From NCBI GenBank assembly GCA_039187815.1, contig JBCCZI010000006.1:1-64000 (forward strand): 64,000 bases of DNA, read 5' to 3'. This document shows, piece after piece, positions 26,291-35,505 of the stretch. This DNA is from Thermohalobaculum sp039187815 (GTDB taxonomy: Bacteria; Pseudomonadota; Alphaproteobacteria; Rhodobacterales; Rhodobacteraceae). The position numbers were made by a program, and so were the translations under genes. The notes beneath the pieces were generated by a model. It worked only from the letters and a program-made list of their open reading frames with translations. It searched no databases and was not told the DNA's origin. Numbering within the stretch: the stretch's first letter is position 1; each line of letters opens with the position of its first letter.

Positions 26291-27685
26291 ATGCGCTATG
26301 TGAGCACCCGCGGGCAGGCCCCTGTCCTGCCCTTTGAGGAAACCCTGCTGGCCGGACTTGCCCGCGATGGCGGACTCTATATCCCCGACGAATTGCCGAT
26401 GCTTTCGCGCGAGATGCTGAGCGGTCTGGCGGGCGCTTCGTTCGAGACGGTCGCGACCCGGGTGCTCCATCCCTTTGTCGAGGGATGCGTTGGGGAGGAC
26501 GAATTCGCCGCGATGATCGAGCGGGCCTATGCGGGGTTTGGCCACGCCTTGCGCTGTCCGCTGGTCCAGATCGGTCCAAATGACTGGGTGCTCGAGCTCC
26601 ATCACGGCCCGACGCTCGCCTTTAAGGACGTGGCGATGCAGTTGATCGCCCAACTCTTTGCCCATGTGCTGGGACGGCGTGGCGAGCGGATCACAATTGT
26701 GGGGGCCACCAGCGGCGACACCGGCTCGGCCGCCATCGAAGCCTTTCGCGCCAGCCCGGTCGCGGATGTCTTCGTGCTCTACCCCCACGGCCGGGTGTCC
26801 GAAGTGCAGCGTCGGCAGATGACGACCCCGACCGATCCGAATGTGCATGCGCTGGCGGTCGAGGGCACCTTCGACGATTGCCAGGCCTTGCTGAAAGCAA
26901 TGTTCAACGACTTCGCCTTCCGCGACGAGGTGGGGCTCGGGGCCGTAAACTCGATCAACTGGGGCCGCGTGATGGCCCAGACGGTCTATTACATCACCGC
27001 GGCGCTGTCGCTCGGCGCGCCGGCGCGGGCGGTCTCGTTCTCGGTGCCAACGGGGAATTTTGGCGACATCTATGCAGGTCACGTGGCGCGCGGGATGGGC
27101 CTGCCGATCGAGCAGCTGGTCATCGCCACCAACGAGAACGACATCCTCCACCGCTGCTTTGTCACCGGGCGTTATGACAAGGCCGATGTGGTGCCGACGA
27201 CCTCGCCCTCGATGGACATCCAGGTCAGCTCGAATTTTGAGCGGGCGCTGTTCGAGGCCTATGATCGCGACGGCAGTGCCATTCTAGCCGTAATGCAGGA
27301 CCTGGCGGCCGAGGGGGCGTTCGAGGTCTCGGAGCCGGCGATCTCTAAGCTGCGAGCGAGCTTCATCAGCGCCCGGGTCTCTCAGGCCGAGGTGGCCGAG
27401 ACCATCCGCTGGGTGCTCGAGCAGACCGGACAGCTCCTCGACCCGCATTCGGCCATCGCGGTCCATGGGGCTGGCCAAAAGCGGGGCCGCGACAGCACGC
27501 CGATGATCTCGCTCGCTTGCGCCCATGCCGCTAAGTTCCCTGATGCGGTCGAAGCGGCCTGCGGCATACGGCCCACCCTGCCATCCCGCATGGCCGATCT
27601 TTACGAACGTGACGAACGCGTTACGGTTGTTCCAAACGATCTCGCCGAGATCGAGAGCCTGATCAGGGAGCGCCGCACAAAATGA
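26291..27685 (+). CDS. thrC: Threonine synthase
   Basis: Pyridoxal-phosphate enzyme converting O-phosphohomoserine to threonine, the last step of threonine synthesis. The 464-residue protein has the family start 'MRYVSTRGQAPVLPFEETLLAGLARDGGLYIP', the PLP-lysine region 'HHGPTLAFKDVAMQL' with Lys of FKD, and the phosphate loop 'GATSGDTGSAAIE'. It is the long type of the gamma-proteobacterial/yeast form. ATG 26291 with GGAG 6 nt before. Its stop overlaps the start of the M16 protease gene (ATGA), so the two are coupled. Confidence 0.97.
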   Translation: MRYVSTRGQAPVLPFEETLLAGLARDGGLYIPDELPMLSREMLSGLAGASFETVATRVLHPFVEGCVGEDEFAAMIERAYAGFGHALRCPLVQIGPNDWVLELHHGPTLAFKDVAMQLIAQLFAHVLGRRGERITIVGATSGDTGSAAIEAFRASPVADVFVLYPHGRVSEVQRRQMTTPTDPNVHALAVEGTFDDCQALLKAMFNDFAFRDEVGLGAVNSINWGRVMAQTVYYITAALSLGAPARAVSFSVPTGNFGDIYAGHVARGMGLPIEQLVIATNENDILHRCFVTGRYDKADVVPTTSPSMDIQVSSNFERALFEAYDRDGSAILAVMQDLAAEGAFEVSEPAISKLRASFISARVSQAEVAETIRWVLEQTGQLLDPHSAIAVHGAGQKRGRDSTPMISLACAHAAKFPDAVEAACGIRPTLPSRMADLYERDERVTVVPNDLAEIESLIRERRTK

Positions 27686-28941
27686 CAGTCGAGATCACAA
27701 CCCTGGCCAATGGATTTCGCGTCGTGAGCGAGCGCATGTCCGCATTGGGCTCGGCCTCGGTCGGGGTCTGGATCGATGCCGGTGCCCGCCATGAGAGCGC
27801 GAGCGAGAACGGGATCGCCCATTTCCTTGAACATATGGCGTTCAAGGGCACCTCGCGCCGCTCGGCCCTGGCCATTGCGGAGGAGATCGAGAATGTCGGA
27901 GGGTACCTCAACGCCTACACATCGCGCGAGCGCACGGCCTATTACGCGCGGGTCTTGGCCGAGGACGTGCCGCTTGCCCTCGACATCATCGCCGACATCC
28001 TGCGCGATCCAGCGCTCGCCGATGCCGAGATCGAGACCGAACGGCATGTGATTCTGCAGGAGATCGGCCAGACCCTCGACACGCCGGATGACGTGATCTT
28101 TGACTGGGTGCAGGAGACCGCCTATCCGGACCAGCCTATGGGACGGGCTATCTTGGGCCAGCCAGACCGGGTGCGGACATTCGGCCGGGCCGATTTTGCT
28201 GGGTTCATTGGGGCGCATTACGGGCCTGGGCAGATGGTCCTGGCCGCGGCGGGCGCGGTCGACCATGGCGCCTTGGTCGCCTTGGCCGAGCGTCTGTTCG
28301 GCGACATGGCTCCGATCACGCGCGCCGGGCGTTTGCCTGCCAGTTATCACGGCGGCGAGCGGCGTGAGGTCAAGACGCTGGAACAGGCGCATATGGTCTT
28401 TGCCCTGCCCTCGCCTGGCTATCGTGACGGGGATTTCTATACGGCGCAGATCTTTGCGACGATCCTCGGGGGCGGCATGGCCTCGCGGCTGTTCCAGGAG
28501 GCGCGGGAGAAGCGCGGCCTCTGCTATGCGATCTTTGCCCAGGCCGCGGCTTGGGCCGACACGGGGCTCTTCAGCGTCTATGCAGGCACCGGGGGCGAGG
28601 ATGTGCGCCAGCTGACCGAGCTCACCGTCGATGAGATCCGCCGGTCGGCCGAGGATCTCTCGGATGTCGAGATCGCGCGCGCTCGGGCTCAAACCAAGGC
28701 GGGGCTGGTGATGGGGCTCGAGAGCGCCTCGGCCAGGGCCGAACGCATGGCGGCCATGCTCAGCATCTGGGGCCGCGTGCCCGATCTCGAGGAAACCGTC
28801 GCGCGGATCGAGGCGGTGGACCGCGAGGCGGCCCGCACCTTTGCCGCGCGTCTGGCAGGCGAACAGCCGACGATGGCGCTCTATGGTCCGGTGTCTGGCG
28901 CGCCCGATGCCGCGGTGCTGGCCGCCCGCCTCGCCGCCTGA
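27682..28941 (+). CDS. M16-family zinc peptidase (mitochondrial processing peptidase-like)
   Basis: 419-residue peptidase. The inverted zinc motif HxxEH is His47-Phe-Leu-Glu50-His51 in 'GIAHFLEHMAFKGT', with the downstream 'IENVGGYLNAYTSRERTAYYA' supplying the third ligand glutamate. The C-terminal half ('LGGGMASRLFQEAREKRGLCYA') is the inactive pseudo-domain typical of this family. Alphaproteobacterial relatives resemble the beta subunit of mitochondrial processing peptidase and degrade small peptides. ATGA overlap with thrC at 27682-27685. No signal peptide, so probably cytoplasmic. Confidence 0.94.
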   Translation: MTVEITTLANGFRVVSERMSALGSASVGVWIDAGARHESASENGIAHFLEHMAFKGTSRRSALAIAEEIENVGGYLNAYTSRERTAYYARVLAEDVPLALDIIADILRDPALADAEIETERHVILQEIGQTLDTPDDVIFDWVQETAYPDQPMGRAILGQPDRVRTFGRADFAGFIGAHYGPGQMVLAAAGAVDHGALVALAERLFGDMAPITRAGRLPASYHGGERREVKTLEQAHMVFALPSPGYRDGDFYTAQIFATILGGGMASRLFQEAREKRGLCYAIFAQAAAWADTGLFSVYAGTGGEDVRQLTELTVDEIRRSAEDLSDVEIARARAQTKAGLVMGLESASARAERMAAMLSIWGRVPDLEETVARIEAVDREAARTFAARLAGEQPTMALYGPVSGAPDAAVLAARLAA

Positions 28942-28946
28942 CGGGA

Positions 28947-29534
28947 ATGTTCGCCAGGCGCACCCGCAGCGAGATCGAGATCACGACGGAGCGGCTGCTG
29001 CTGCGCCCGCCTTTGTTGCGCGACCACGAGCCGTGGTCGGCCTTGCGCGAGGCAAGCCGCGACTATTTGGTGCCATGGGAGCCGGCCTGGACCTCGGATC
29101 ATTTGTCCGCCCGCGCCTTTCGCAACCGCGTCTCTTGGGCCGAAAAGGCGATCCGCCAGGGTGAGGCGCTGCCGCTGTTCCTGATACGCGCCGACAGCGA
29201 GACCTTGGTCGGCGGCATCACCCTGTCCAACATCCGCCGCCAGCCGGCACAGGCCGGGACGCTGGGGTACTGGACCGGTGCCGCCCATGCGGGCCGGGGC
29301 TACATGACCGAGGCGCTGGCGGCCTTGCGCGATTATGCCTTTGCCACGCTTGATCTCTCGCGGCTCGAGGCGGCCTGCCTGCCGGACAACGGCGCCTCGC
29401 GCAAACTGCTTGAGCGGTGTCAGTTCAAATATGAGGGCGTCGCCCAGGCCTATCTTCAGATCAACGGCCGGTGGCGGAACCATGTGCTCTATGCCGCGCT
29501 GCGCCCGGACCGTCGGGGCCGCGTCGAGGACTGA
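28947..29534 (+). CDS. GNAT-family N-acetyltransferase (RimJ-like)
   Basis: 195-residue acetyltransferase of the GNAT fold. It opens with 'TTERLLLRPPLLRDHEPWSALREASRDYLVPWEPAW', which is very close to RimJ, the enzyme acetylating the N-terminus of ribosomal protein S5. The acetyl-CoA loop is 'HAGRGYMTEALAALRDYAF', followed by 'EAACLPDNGASRKLLERCQFKYEG', the usual motif B. It starts 5 nt after the protease stop and is likely in the same transcript as thrC. Convergent with the AlgH-like gene. Substrate assigned by similarity only. Confidence 0.88.
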   Translation: MFARRTRSEIEITTERLLLRPPLLRDHEPWSALREASRDYLVPWEPAWTSDHLSARAFRNRVSWAEKAIRQGEALPLFLIRADSETLVGGITLSNIRRQPAQAGTLGYWTGAAHAGRGYMTEALAALRDYAFATLDLSRLEAACLPDNGASRKLLERCQFKYEGVAQAYLQINGRWRNHVLYAALRPDRRGRVED

Positions 29535-29538
29535 GCGA

Positions 29539-30120
29539 TCAGGCGCGCCCGCCCGAAGAGAGCAACGAGGGGTGCACGCCGATCTTGGCCATCGCACGCT
29601 CCCATTTCTCGTCATTGTCGTCGTCGAACAGAAGCGCATCATCCGGCGGGCCATAGAGCCAGTCGTTGCGCTGCAACTCCGTCTCGAGTTGCCCCGGCGC
29701 CCAGCCGGAATAGCCGAGCGCCACCATCGCCCGGGTCGGCCCGCTATCGGTCGCCATGGCGTGCAGGATATCCAGCGTGGCAGTCATCGAGGTCCGCTCG
29801 TCCACCATCAGGGTCGCCCCTTCGGAGTGATAGTCGCCCGAATGCAGCACAAAGCCGCGGCCCGTCTCGACCGGCCCGCCAAAGCGCACGCGCCGCTCGG
29901 CCGCCCCGCTCTCGATCTCGATGCTCAGCCGCTCGAACAGATCCTTCAGCGCCAGCGTCTCGGCGGGCTTGTTCACGATCAGCCCCATGGCCCCGTCCGA
30001 CGAGTGGGCGCAGAGGAAAATCACCGTGCGATGGAACCGCGGATCCTGCATCCCCGGCATTGCGATCAGGACCTGGCCCGTCAGAAAATCGGTTCTCTCG
30101 ATCGGGTCCGTTACGGTCAT
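29539..30120 (-). CDS. YqgE/AlgH family protein
   Basis: 193-residue cytoplasmic protein. The segments 'LTGQVLIAMPGMQDPRFHRTVIFLCAHSSDGAMGLIVNK' (read in short parts) and 'RVRFGGPVETGRGFVLHS' are diagnostic of the UPF0301/YqgE/AlgH family. Members were named from a Pseudomonas alginate regulator, but the biochemical function is unknown. It is divergent from the DsbD-N-like protein gene (80 nt) and convergent with the GNAT gene (4 nt). Confidence 0.93.
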   Translation of the reverse strand: MTVTDPIERTDFLTGQVLIAMPGMQDPRFHRTVIFLCAHSSDGAMGLIVNKPAETLALKDLFERLSIEIESGAAERRVRFGGPVETGRGFVLHSGDYHSEGATLMVDERTSMTATLDILHAMATDSGPTRAMVALGYSGWAPGQLETELQRNDWLYGPPDDALLFDDDNDEKWERAMAKIGVHPSLLSSGGRA

Positions 30121-30200
30121 CGCACCGCCGTCATTCCTGTTTTATCCGGGTTCGCAAAGAATTTATCGCGTCCCCGCCGAACGTTGCATATCTATTGCCT

Positions 30201-31028
30201 ATGAGCACGCTAAACTTCATCGTTCCGCTTGTCACCGTCTCCGGGATCGCACTGGCCGCTGGACAGGCTCCGGGCCAGTCATTGGTCAGCACCGGTCAAT
30301 CCTTCCTGACCGCGGCGCTGTTGCCGGGGGCGATGGCGGGTGGAGAGCGTCTCGCCGGTCTCGAGATGGTTATTGTGCCGGGGTGGAAGACCTATTGGCG
30401 CTCGCCCGGCGAGGCCGGGGTGCCGCCGCGCTTTGATTGGAGCGCTTCGGGCAATCTGGCCGAGGTCGAGGTGCTGTGGCCCCGCCCCGAGATGTTCGAG
30501 AGCTTTGGGATGATGACCATCGGCTATGGTGGGCGCGTCGTCTTGCCGATCCGCTTGGTGCCCGAGGACCCCGACGCGCCGATCGAGGTGGCCTTGGCGC
30601 TGGAGGTCGGGGTGTGCGCCGATATCTGCGTCTTTGAGAACACGGTGCTCGAGGCGGTGTATGCGCCCGAACTGGAGAGCCACACCGATGCCATTGCCGC
30701 GGCGCATGAGATGGTCCCGCCAAGCGGCCTGGAGGCCGGCGTGTTGCGGGCCGAATGCCGCATCGAAGGGGCAGGCCGCGAGCGGGCCTTCTCGGCCCTG
30801 CTCGAGCTCGCCGATCCCCCGGTTAATCCTTACGTGGTCATCGAGGGCACCGACGAGGCGTGGTTCCATGATGTCGAGGTCGCTCAGCAAGGCGCGCATC
30901 TGGCCGTGCGGGCCGGGCTCGCCCTGCCAACCGCCGAGCAGTGGATCACCCGCAAAGATGTGCGCATGACCGTGTTCGCCATGAGCGGCGCCTCTGACAT
31001 CCGGGGCTGTGCGCCAATGCAGGGCTGA
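30201..31028 (+). CDS. DsbD N-terminal-domain-like secreted thiol protein
   Basis: 275-residue exported protein. The N-terminus is a signal peptide ending near residue 20 (ALAAGQ). The core resembles the immunoglobulin-like alpha domain of DsbD: 'MVIVPGWKTYWRSPGEAGVPPRFDW', 'VLWPRPEMFES' and 'LEVGVCADICVFE', in which two cysteines five residues apart (VCADIC) correspond to the redox pair. No membrane or thioredoxin domain follows, so it is a stand-alone periplasmic domain, perhaps passing electrons to another thiol protein. It has no obvious ribosome site before ATG 30201. Convergent with rpoH. Confidence 0.82.
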   Translation: MSTLNFIVPLVTVSGIALAAGQAPGQSLVSTGQSFLTAALLPGAMAGGERLAGLEMVIVPGWKTYWRSPGEAGVPPRFDWSASGNLAEVEVLWPRPEMFESFGMMTIGYGGRVVLPIRLVPEDPDAPIEVALALEVGVCADICVFENTVLEAVYAPELESHTDAIAAAHEMVPPSGLEAGVLRAECRIEGAGRERAFSALLELADPPVNPYVVIEGTDEAWFHDVEVAQQGAHLAVRAGLALPTAEQWITRKDVRMTVFAMSGASDIRGCAPMQG

Positions 31029-31039
31029 GGGCGGAGCCG

Positions 31040-31939
31040 TCAGCTCCGCTCCATCATGCCCTTTGCCCGCGCCAACTCGCGCATCCGCTTCTGTAGCTTC
31101 TCAAACGCGCGCACCTCGATCTGTCGGATCCGCTCGCGGCTGACATTGTAGTGCTGGCTCAGCTCCTCGAGGGTCACCGGGTCCTCGCGCAGACGCCGCT
31201 CGGTGAGGATGTGGCGCTCGCGCTCGTTCAGCCCCTCCATCGCCTCGACCAACAGCTCGTGGCGCGCTTCGAGCTCCTGGCTCTCAGCATAGGCCATGGC
31301 CTGGTCCGCATCCTCGTCCGCCAGCCAGTCCTGCCATTCGCTGGTGCCCTCGCTGTCGCCCTTCAGCGGCGCATTCAGCGAGCTGTCCCCGGCCGAGAGG
31401 CGGCGGTTCATCGAGACCACCTCGTCCTCGTTCACCCCCAGATCATGGGCGATCTTGGCCACATGCTCGGGGCGCATATCGCCTTCCTCGAGCGCGCCGA
31501 TCTTGCCCTTGGCCTTGCGCAGATTGAAGAACAGCTTCTTTTGCGCCGAGGTCGTGCCGAGTTTCACCATGGACCAGGACCGCAGGATGTATTCCTGGAT
31601 CGCCGCGCGGATCCACCACATGGCATAGGTGGCGAGGCGGAAGCCCTTTTCCGGGTCAAAGCGCTTGACCGCCTGCATCAGGCCCACATTGGCCTCCGAG
31701 ATCACCTCGGCCGTCGGCAGGCCATAGCCGCGATAGCCCATGGCGATCTTCGCCGCCAGCCGCAGATGCGAGGTCACCAGCTTGTGCGCCGACTCGCCAT
31801 CGCCCCGCTCCGTCCAGGCCTTGGCCAGCATGTACTCGGTCTCGGGCTCCAGCATCGGGAACTTGCGGATCTCCGAGAGGTACCGCGACAGCCCCTGCTC
31901 GGGCGAGGGGGCGGGCAGCGACGAGTAGTTGTTCGACAT
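31040..31939 (-). CDS. rpoH: Heat-shock RNA polymerase sigma factor RpoH (sigma-32)
   Basis: 299-residue sigma-70-family factor. Region 2 includes 'RFDPEKGFRLATYAMWWIRAAIQEYILRSWSMVK' (read in parts), the RpoH-box area is between regions 2 and 3, and region 4 ends with 'VTLEELSQHYNVSRERIRQIEVRAFEKLQKRM', the -35-binding helix-turn-helix. The start is ATG 31939, since GAGGA stands 8 nt before it and homologues begin M-S-N-N/Y; an ATG five codons earlier has no ribosome site. It follows rluD on the same strand, the arrangement common in Rhodobacterales. Many of these bacteria have two RpoH proteins; only one is in this window. Confidence 0.95.
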   Translation of the reverse strand: MSNNYSSLPAPSPEQGLSRYLSEIRKFPMLEPETEYMLAKAWTERGDGESAHKLVTSHLRLAAKIAMGYRGYGLPTAEVISEANVGLMQAVKRFDPEKGFRLATYAMWWIRAAIQEYILRSWSMVKLGTTSAQKKLFFNLRKAKGKIGALEEGDMRPEHVAKIAHDLGVNEDEVVSMNRRLSAGDSSLNAPLKGDSEGTSEWQDWLADEDADQAMAYAESQELEARHELLVEAMEGLNERERHILTERRLREDPVTLEELSQHYNVSRERIRQIEVRAFEKLQKRMRELARAKGMMERS

Positions 31940-31996
31940 CGGATGCGTCCTCATGGGCGCGACGGGATTGTCCCGCAGGCGCGAACGAATGTTGGT

Positions 31997-33085
31997 CTAA
32001 CGTATGATCGCCGCGGTCCGGCGCAATATCTCGATCAAACTGTGCATATCTTGGGGCAAGGGAGATGTGAAAGTCAGCACATCTCCGGTGATCGGGTGAG
32101 CAAAGCCGAGCCGGGCTGCGTGCAGCGCCTGGCGCGGGAAGGCGGAGAGAGCCTCGATCGCCGCAGGATCCGTGCGCCCCGGCATCGCTCGGCGCCCGCC
32201 ATAGACCGGATCGCCGATCAGGGCATGTCCGGCATAGGTTGCATGCACCCGGATCTGGTGCGTGCGTCCGGTCTCGAGCTGGCATTCCAGCAGGCTGACC
32301 AGTGGGCGCTCCGCCGGGCCAAAGCGCACGAGCGTGCGCAGGCGCGTGACCGCCCGTTTCCCGCGCCCCGATCGTGCGACGGCCATGCGCTTGCGATCCG
32401 TCGGATGGCGCGCAATGTCGGTTTCGATGCGGATCACACCTCCGGTCTCGAAGGAGACGCCGGACAGCCCACTCAGCCTCGGATCGGCCCGATCCGGCGC
32501 GCCATGGGCCAGCGCCAGATAGGCGCGCTCGATCGTGTGGTCCGCGAACCCGGCCGATAGCGTCGCGTGGGCAGCCTGGGTCTTGGCCACGACCAGCACA
32601 CCCGAGGTGTCCTTGTCAATCCGGTGTACGATGCCGGGTCGGCGCTCGGCGCCGATGCCGGTCAGGCTCTCACCACAATGGGCGAGCAGGGCGTTGACCA
32701 GCGTGCCCGTCTCGGCGCCCGGCGCCGGGTGGACAACCATCCCAGCGGGCTTGTCGACGACGATCAGGTCCGCGTCCTCATAGAGCACATCAAGCGGGAT
32801 CGCCTCGGGTTCGGGGCGCGCCTGCGCGGCGGGCGGCAGCACGAGCCGGAACCGCTCCCCCGGCTTGACTTTGCGGCTCGGCTCGGCGACGACGCGGTCG
32901 TTCTGGTCGCGGAGCGCGCCCTCGCCGATGGCTGCGGTCAGGCGGGAGCGGGAGAGGCCCGCCTCATCGCCCGCCAAGGTTGCCAGTGCCCGATCGAGGC
33001 GGACGCCTGCCAGCTCGAGCGGGATGGTGAAATCGGTCACGCGGTCTGTCGCGCCGGGCGGGTGGGGCACGGGAGCGGATGACAT
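31997..33085 (-). CDS. RluA-family rRNA pseudouridine synthase (RluD-type)
   Basis: Enzyme modifying uridines of 23S rRNA (RluD sites 1911/1915/1917 in E. coli). The 362-residue product has an S4-like RNA-binding N-terminus, the catalytic Asp in 'GIVHRIDKDTSGVLVVAKT', and 'LLECQLETGRTHQIRVHATYAGHALIGDPVYG' (in short segments), both hallmarks of the family. The ATG at 33085 shares its CATG with the start of the divergent small gene. A GTG at 33040 is an alternative start; neither has a strong ribosome site. Located directly upstream of rpoH, same strand. Confidence 0.93.
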   Translation of the reverse strand: MSSAPVPHPPGATDRVTDFTIPLELAGVRLDRALATLAGDEAGLSRSRLTAAIGEGALRDQNDRVVAEPSRKVKPGERFRLVLPPAAQARPEPEAIPLDVLYEDADLIVVDKPAGMVVHPAPGAETGTLVNALLAHCGESLTGIGAERRPGIVHRIDKDTSGVLVVAKTQAAHATLSAGFADHTIERAYLALAHGAPDRADPRLSGLSGVSFETGGVIRIETDIARHPTDRKRMAVARSGRGKRAVTRLRTLVRFGPAERPLVSLLECQLETGRTHQIRVHATYAGHALIGDPVYGGRRAMPGRTDPAAIEALSAFPRQALHAARLGFAHPITGDVLTFTSPLPQDMHSLIEILRRTAAIIR

Positions 33086-33458
33086 GCGAGAGACCCCTGC
33101 CGGTTCGGGGCAGCCGGGGGTGGATCCGGAGGAGCTTCCGGAACCGCCGACCCTACGGCGCCTCAGACTGTTGGTGAGCACGCTGATGGTGGCGCTCATC
33201 CTCGGCATCTTATCGGTGGCCGCGGTGCTTGTCATCCGGCTGGGCGGGATCGCGCCGGCTGCCGCGCCGGTGCCTGAGCTCACTCCCATTGCCGCCGACG
33301 CCTTGCGCCTGCCCGCAGGTGCCGAGGTTCAGGCCATCGGTCGAGCGGGCGGGGAGATCCTGGTGCTGAGCCGCGATTCCGATGGGGTCGAGCGCTTGCG
33401 AGCCTTCGATGCGGAGAGCGGTGCCGCGCGCTCGGTGACCGAGGTTATCCGGGACTAG
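33084..33458 (+). CDS. Small single-pass membrane protein (DUF6476-like)
   Basis: 124-residue protein with a Pro/Glu-rich cytoplasmic N-terminus, one membrane helix (about residues 33-53, 'LMVALILGILSVAAVLVI') and a periplasmic tail of about 70 residues. The 'LPEPPTLRRLRLLV' lead-in and position beside rluD match small Rhodobacterales proteins filed as DUF6476; I am moderately sure of that label. Its ATG overlaps the divergent rluD-type start within CATG (33083-33086), and its stop TAG overlaps the stop of the antisense phosphodiesterase gene within CTAG (33455-33458). Ribosome site GGGAG 8 nt upstream. Function unknown. Confidence 0.78.
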   Translation: MRETPAGSGQPGVDPEELPEPPTLRRLRLLVSTLMVALILGILSVAAVLVIRLGGIAPAAAPVPELTPIAADALRLPAGAEVQAIGRAGGEILVLSRDSDGVERLRAFDAESGAARSVTEVIRD

Positions 33459-35482
33459 CCGTTCGCAGCGCGCGGCAGGAAGCCGCCCTTGGTGCGCCGA
33501 CGCTCGTGCTGCTCGACCCAGGGGGGCAGATCGGAGGCCGCCATCGGCTTGCCGATCCCGAAGCCCTGCAGACCGTCGCAGCCAAGCTCGCGCAACAGGC
33601 GCCATTCGCTCTGGGTCTCGACGCCTTCAGCCAGCGCCTCGATCTCAAGCGTGTGGGCCAACTGGATCATCGCCTCGGTCATCTGGCGGATGCGCGGGCG
33701 CAGGTGCAGATCGCGGACGAAGGAGCGGTCGATCTTCAACCGCGACACGGTCTGATGGCGGAGACAGGACAAGGCAGCATGGCCCGTGCCGAAATCGTCG
33801 ATCTCGATATGGAACCCGGCTGCGGCCAAGACCTCGATCGTCTTCATCACTGGATCGTCGTCATCCAGGATCAGGGCCGATTCGAGAACCTCCACCGACA
33901 GATCGGCTGGGCTGAGATCGTGCCGATCGAGCGCGAACATCAGCTGCGCGCAAAGATCCGGGTTGCGCAGGGCATGCGCCGTGAAGTTCAGGCTGAGGCG
34001 CGGTATCGGCAACCCCGCAGCCCGCCAGTCGGCCAGGGCCTCGAGCGAGCGGCGGAGCATGATGTCGCCGATCCGCCCGTCGATATGTGCCTTCTCGGCG
34101 ATCTCGAGGAAGAAGAGCGGGTTCAGCAGGCCCCTCTGTGGGTGACGCCAGCGCACCAAGGCTTCGACGCCGGTGATGATGCCGGTCTTCGCATCGATCT
34201 GCGGTTGGAAATGGGGCTCGATCTCCCCGGCGACGATGGCCTGCATCAGCTCTTGGGCCGTCTGGCGGCGCGCGGCGAGGCGCTGGCGCATATCGGTTGA
34301 GAAATAGACCGAGCCGCCCTCCTCTCGCGCCCGCGACCGCGCGATATCGGCATTGGCGAGCAGTTTGGCTGCGGGCTCGACCCGACCCTGCCGGGCGGCG
34401 ATGCCGATGACGACCTCGAGCCGCACGGTGGTGCCAAAGACCTCGATGGGACGCCCCACTTGCTCGATCACCGTGACGGCCAAGTCCTGCAAGCCCTCGG
34501 CATCCACGGCGCGAGGGATCGCCAGCACAAAGGCGTCGGCATTTACGCGCGCGACGAGGTCCTCCGACAGGCCAATCTCACCGAGATTGTCGGCGGCGAA
34601 GCTGACGAGCCGCTCACCGGTCTCCCACCCCAAGGTGGTGTTGATCGCATGGAGGCCAACCAGATCGATGTGCAGCACGCCGAGCGGCGCGTCAATCTCC
34701 AGCGTCTCAAGCCGGGCGAGTAGATTGCGCCGGTTTGGCAAGCCGGTCAGCCCATCGAACAGCAAGGCCCGCTCGACATCGTCTTTGGCCGCCATCAGAG
34801 CATGGGTTCTCTCGGCGACCGTCGAGAGAATCGGCCGCAGGGCGAGGCGCCAGATGATGAGGAAAGTTGCCAATGCGATCCCGGCCACTGCCTTGGCCAT
34901 CAGGGAGACGCGGTCGGCCAGACTGGCGAGATAGGTTTTTTTTAGCTGGATGAGGTCCGACAGACCCCGATCGATTCGCCGCCCAACAAGCCGTGAGAGC
35001 TTGCGCGAGGCCCTGCGCGCGTCGCGTGCCGCGGCGGGATCGCGGGTCTCGCCCGCCGTCACCGCAAGGGCATGGGCCTCTTCCAGCATCGCGGCGAGCC
35101 CATGGGGCTGTCGGCGCAACAAAGCGACCTGGGCCGGATCACCGACCCGCAACGTGGTGCTGATGACCAGGGCGGCGGTTCTTGCAAACTCGCCGAGTGC
35201 ACTCGCAAACCGCTCCTGCGCCAGCATGCCATGGGCTGGGCTGCTGGCGGTTTGGAGCGTCGCAGCCTCATCGGCCAGCCGATCTGCGATCAGCCGCATA
35301 CGTTCGATCCGCGCGACCTGTTCCACGCTGCTGTTGTTGGCCTGGACAATGCGGTCAAAGGCGAAGTAGCCCGCGCCGAAAAGGAGAGAGCACATCACCA
35401 AGGTCGCGACCATGGCGAGGCGAAGACGCGCCCATAGCTGTTTGTCCTCGTCGCTGACGCGACCCTCGCCAACCTGGTCCAT
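33455..35482 (-). CDS. Membrane-bound c-di-GMP phosphodiesterase with degenerate GGDEF and intact EAL domain
   Basis: 675-residue signalling protein. Two membrane helices (about 20-42 and 193-213) bracket a helical periplasmic sensor domain. The GGDEF domain is degenerate: the active site reads NADAF at 314-318, so it should not make c-di-GMP. The EAL domain is complete: EAL at 440-442, Asn499, the DDFGTG loop at 562-567, Lys583, and AEGVE around 618-622. The expected activity is hydrolysis of c-di-GMP to pGpG, with the dead GGDEF as a possible GTP-sensing regulator. The start is ATG 35482. No ribosome site is strong. Related proteins control motility and polysaccharide production. Confidence 0.92.
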   Translation of the reverse strand: MDQVGEGRVSDEDKQLWARLRLAMVATLVMCSLLFGAGYFAFDRIVQANNSSVEQVARIERMRLIADRLADEAATLQTASSPAHGMLAQERFASALGEFARTAALVISTTLRVGDPAQVALLRRQPHGLAAMLEEAHALAVTAGETRDPAAARDARRASRKLSRLVGRRIDRGLSDLIQLKKTYLASLADRVSLMAKAVAGIALATFLIIWRLALRPILSTVAERTHALMAAKDDVERALLFDGLTGLPNRRNLLARLETLEIDAPLGVLHIDLVGLHAINTTLGWETGERLVSFAADNLGEIGLSEDLVARVNADAFVLAIPRAVDAEGLQDLAVTVIEQVGRPIEVFGTTVRLEVVIGIAARQGRVEPAAKLLANADIARSRAREEGGSVYFSTDMRQRLAARRQTAQELMQAIVAGEIEPHFQPQIDAKTGIITGVEALVRWRHPQRGLLNPLFFLEIAEKAHIDGRIGDIMLRRSLEALADWRAAGLPIPRLSLNFTAHALRNPDLCAQLMFALDRHDLSPADLSVEVLESALILDDDDPVMKTIEVLAAAGFHIEIDDFGTGHAALSCLRHQTVSRLKIDRSFVRDLHLRPRIRQMTEAMIQLAHTLEIEALAEGVETQSEWRLLRELGCDGLQGFGIGKPMAASDLPPWVEQHERRRTKGGFLPRAANG

Positions 35483-35505
35483 GACGGAAGCTTGGTCGCG
35501 TTTCG

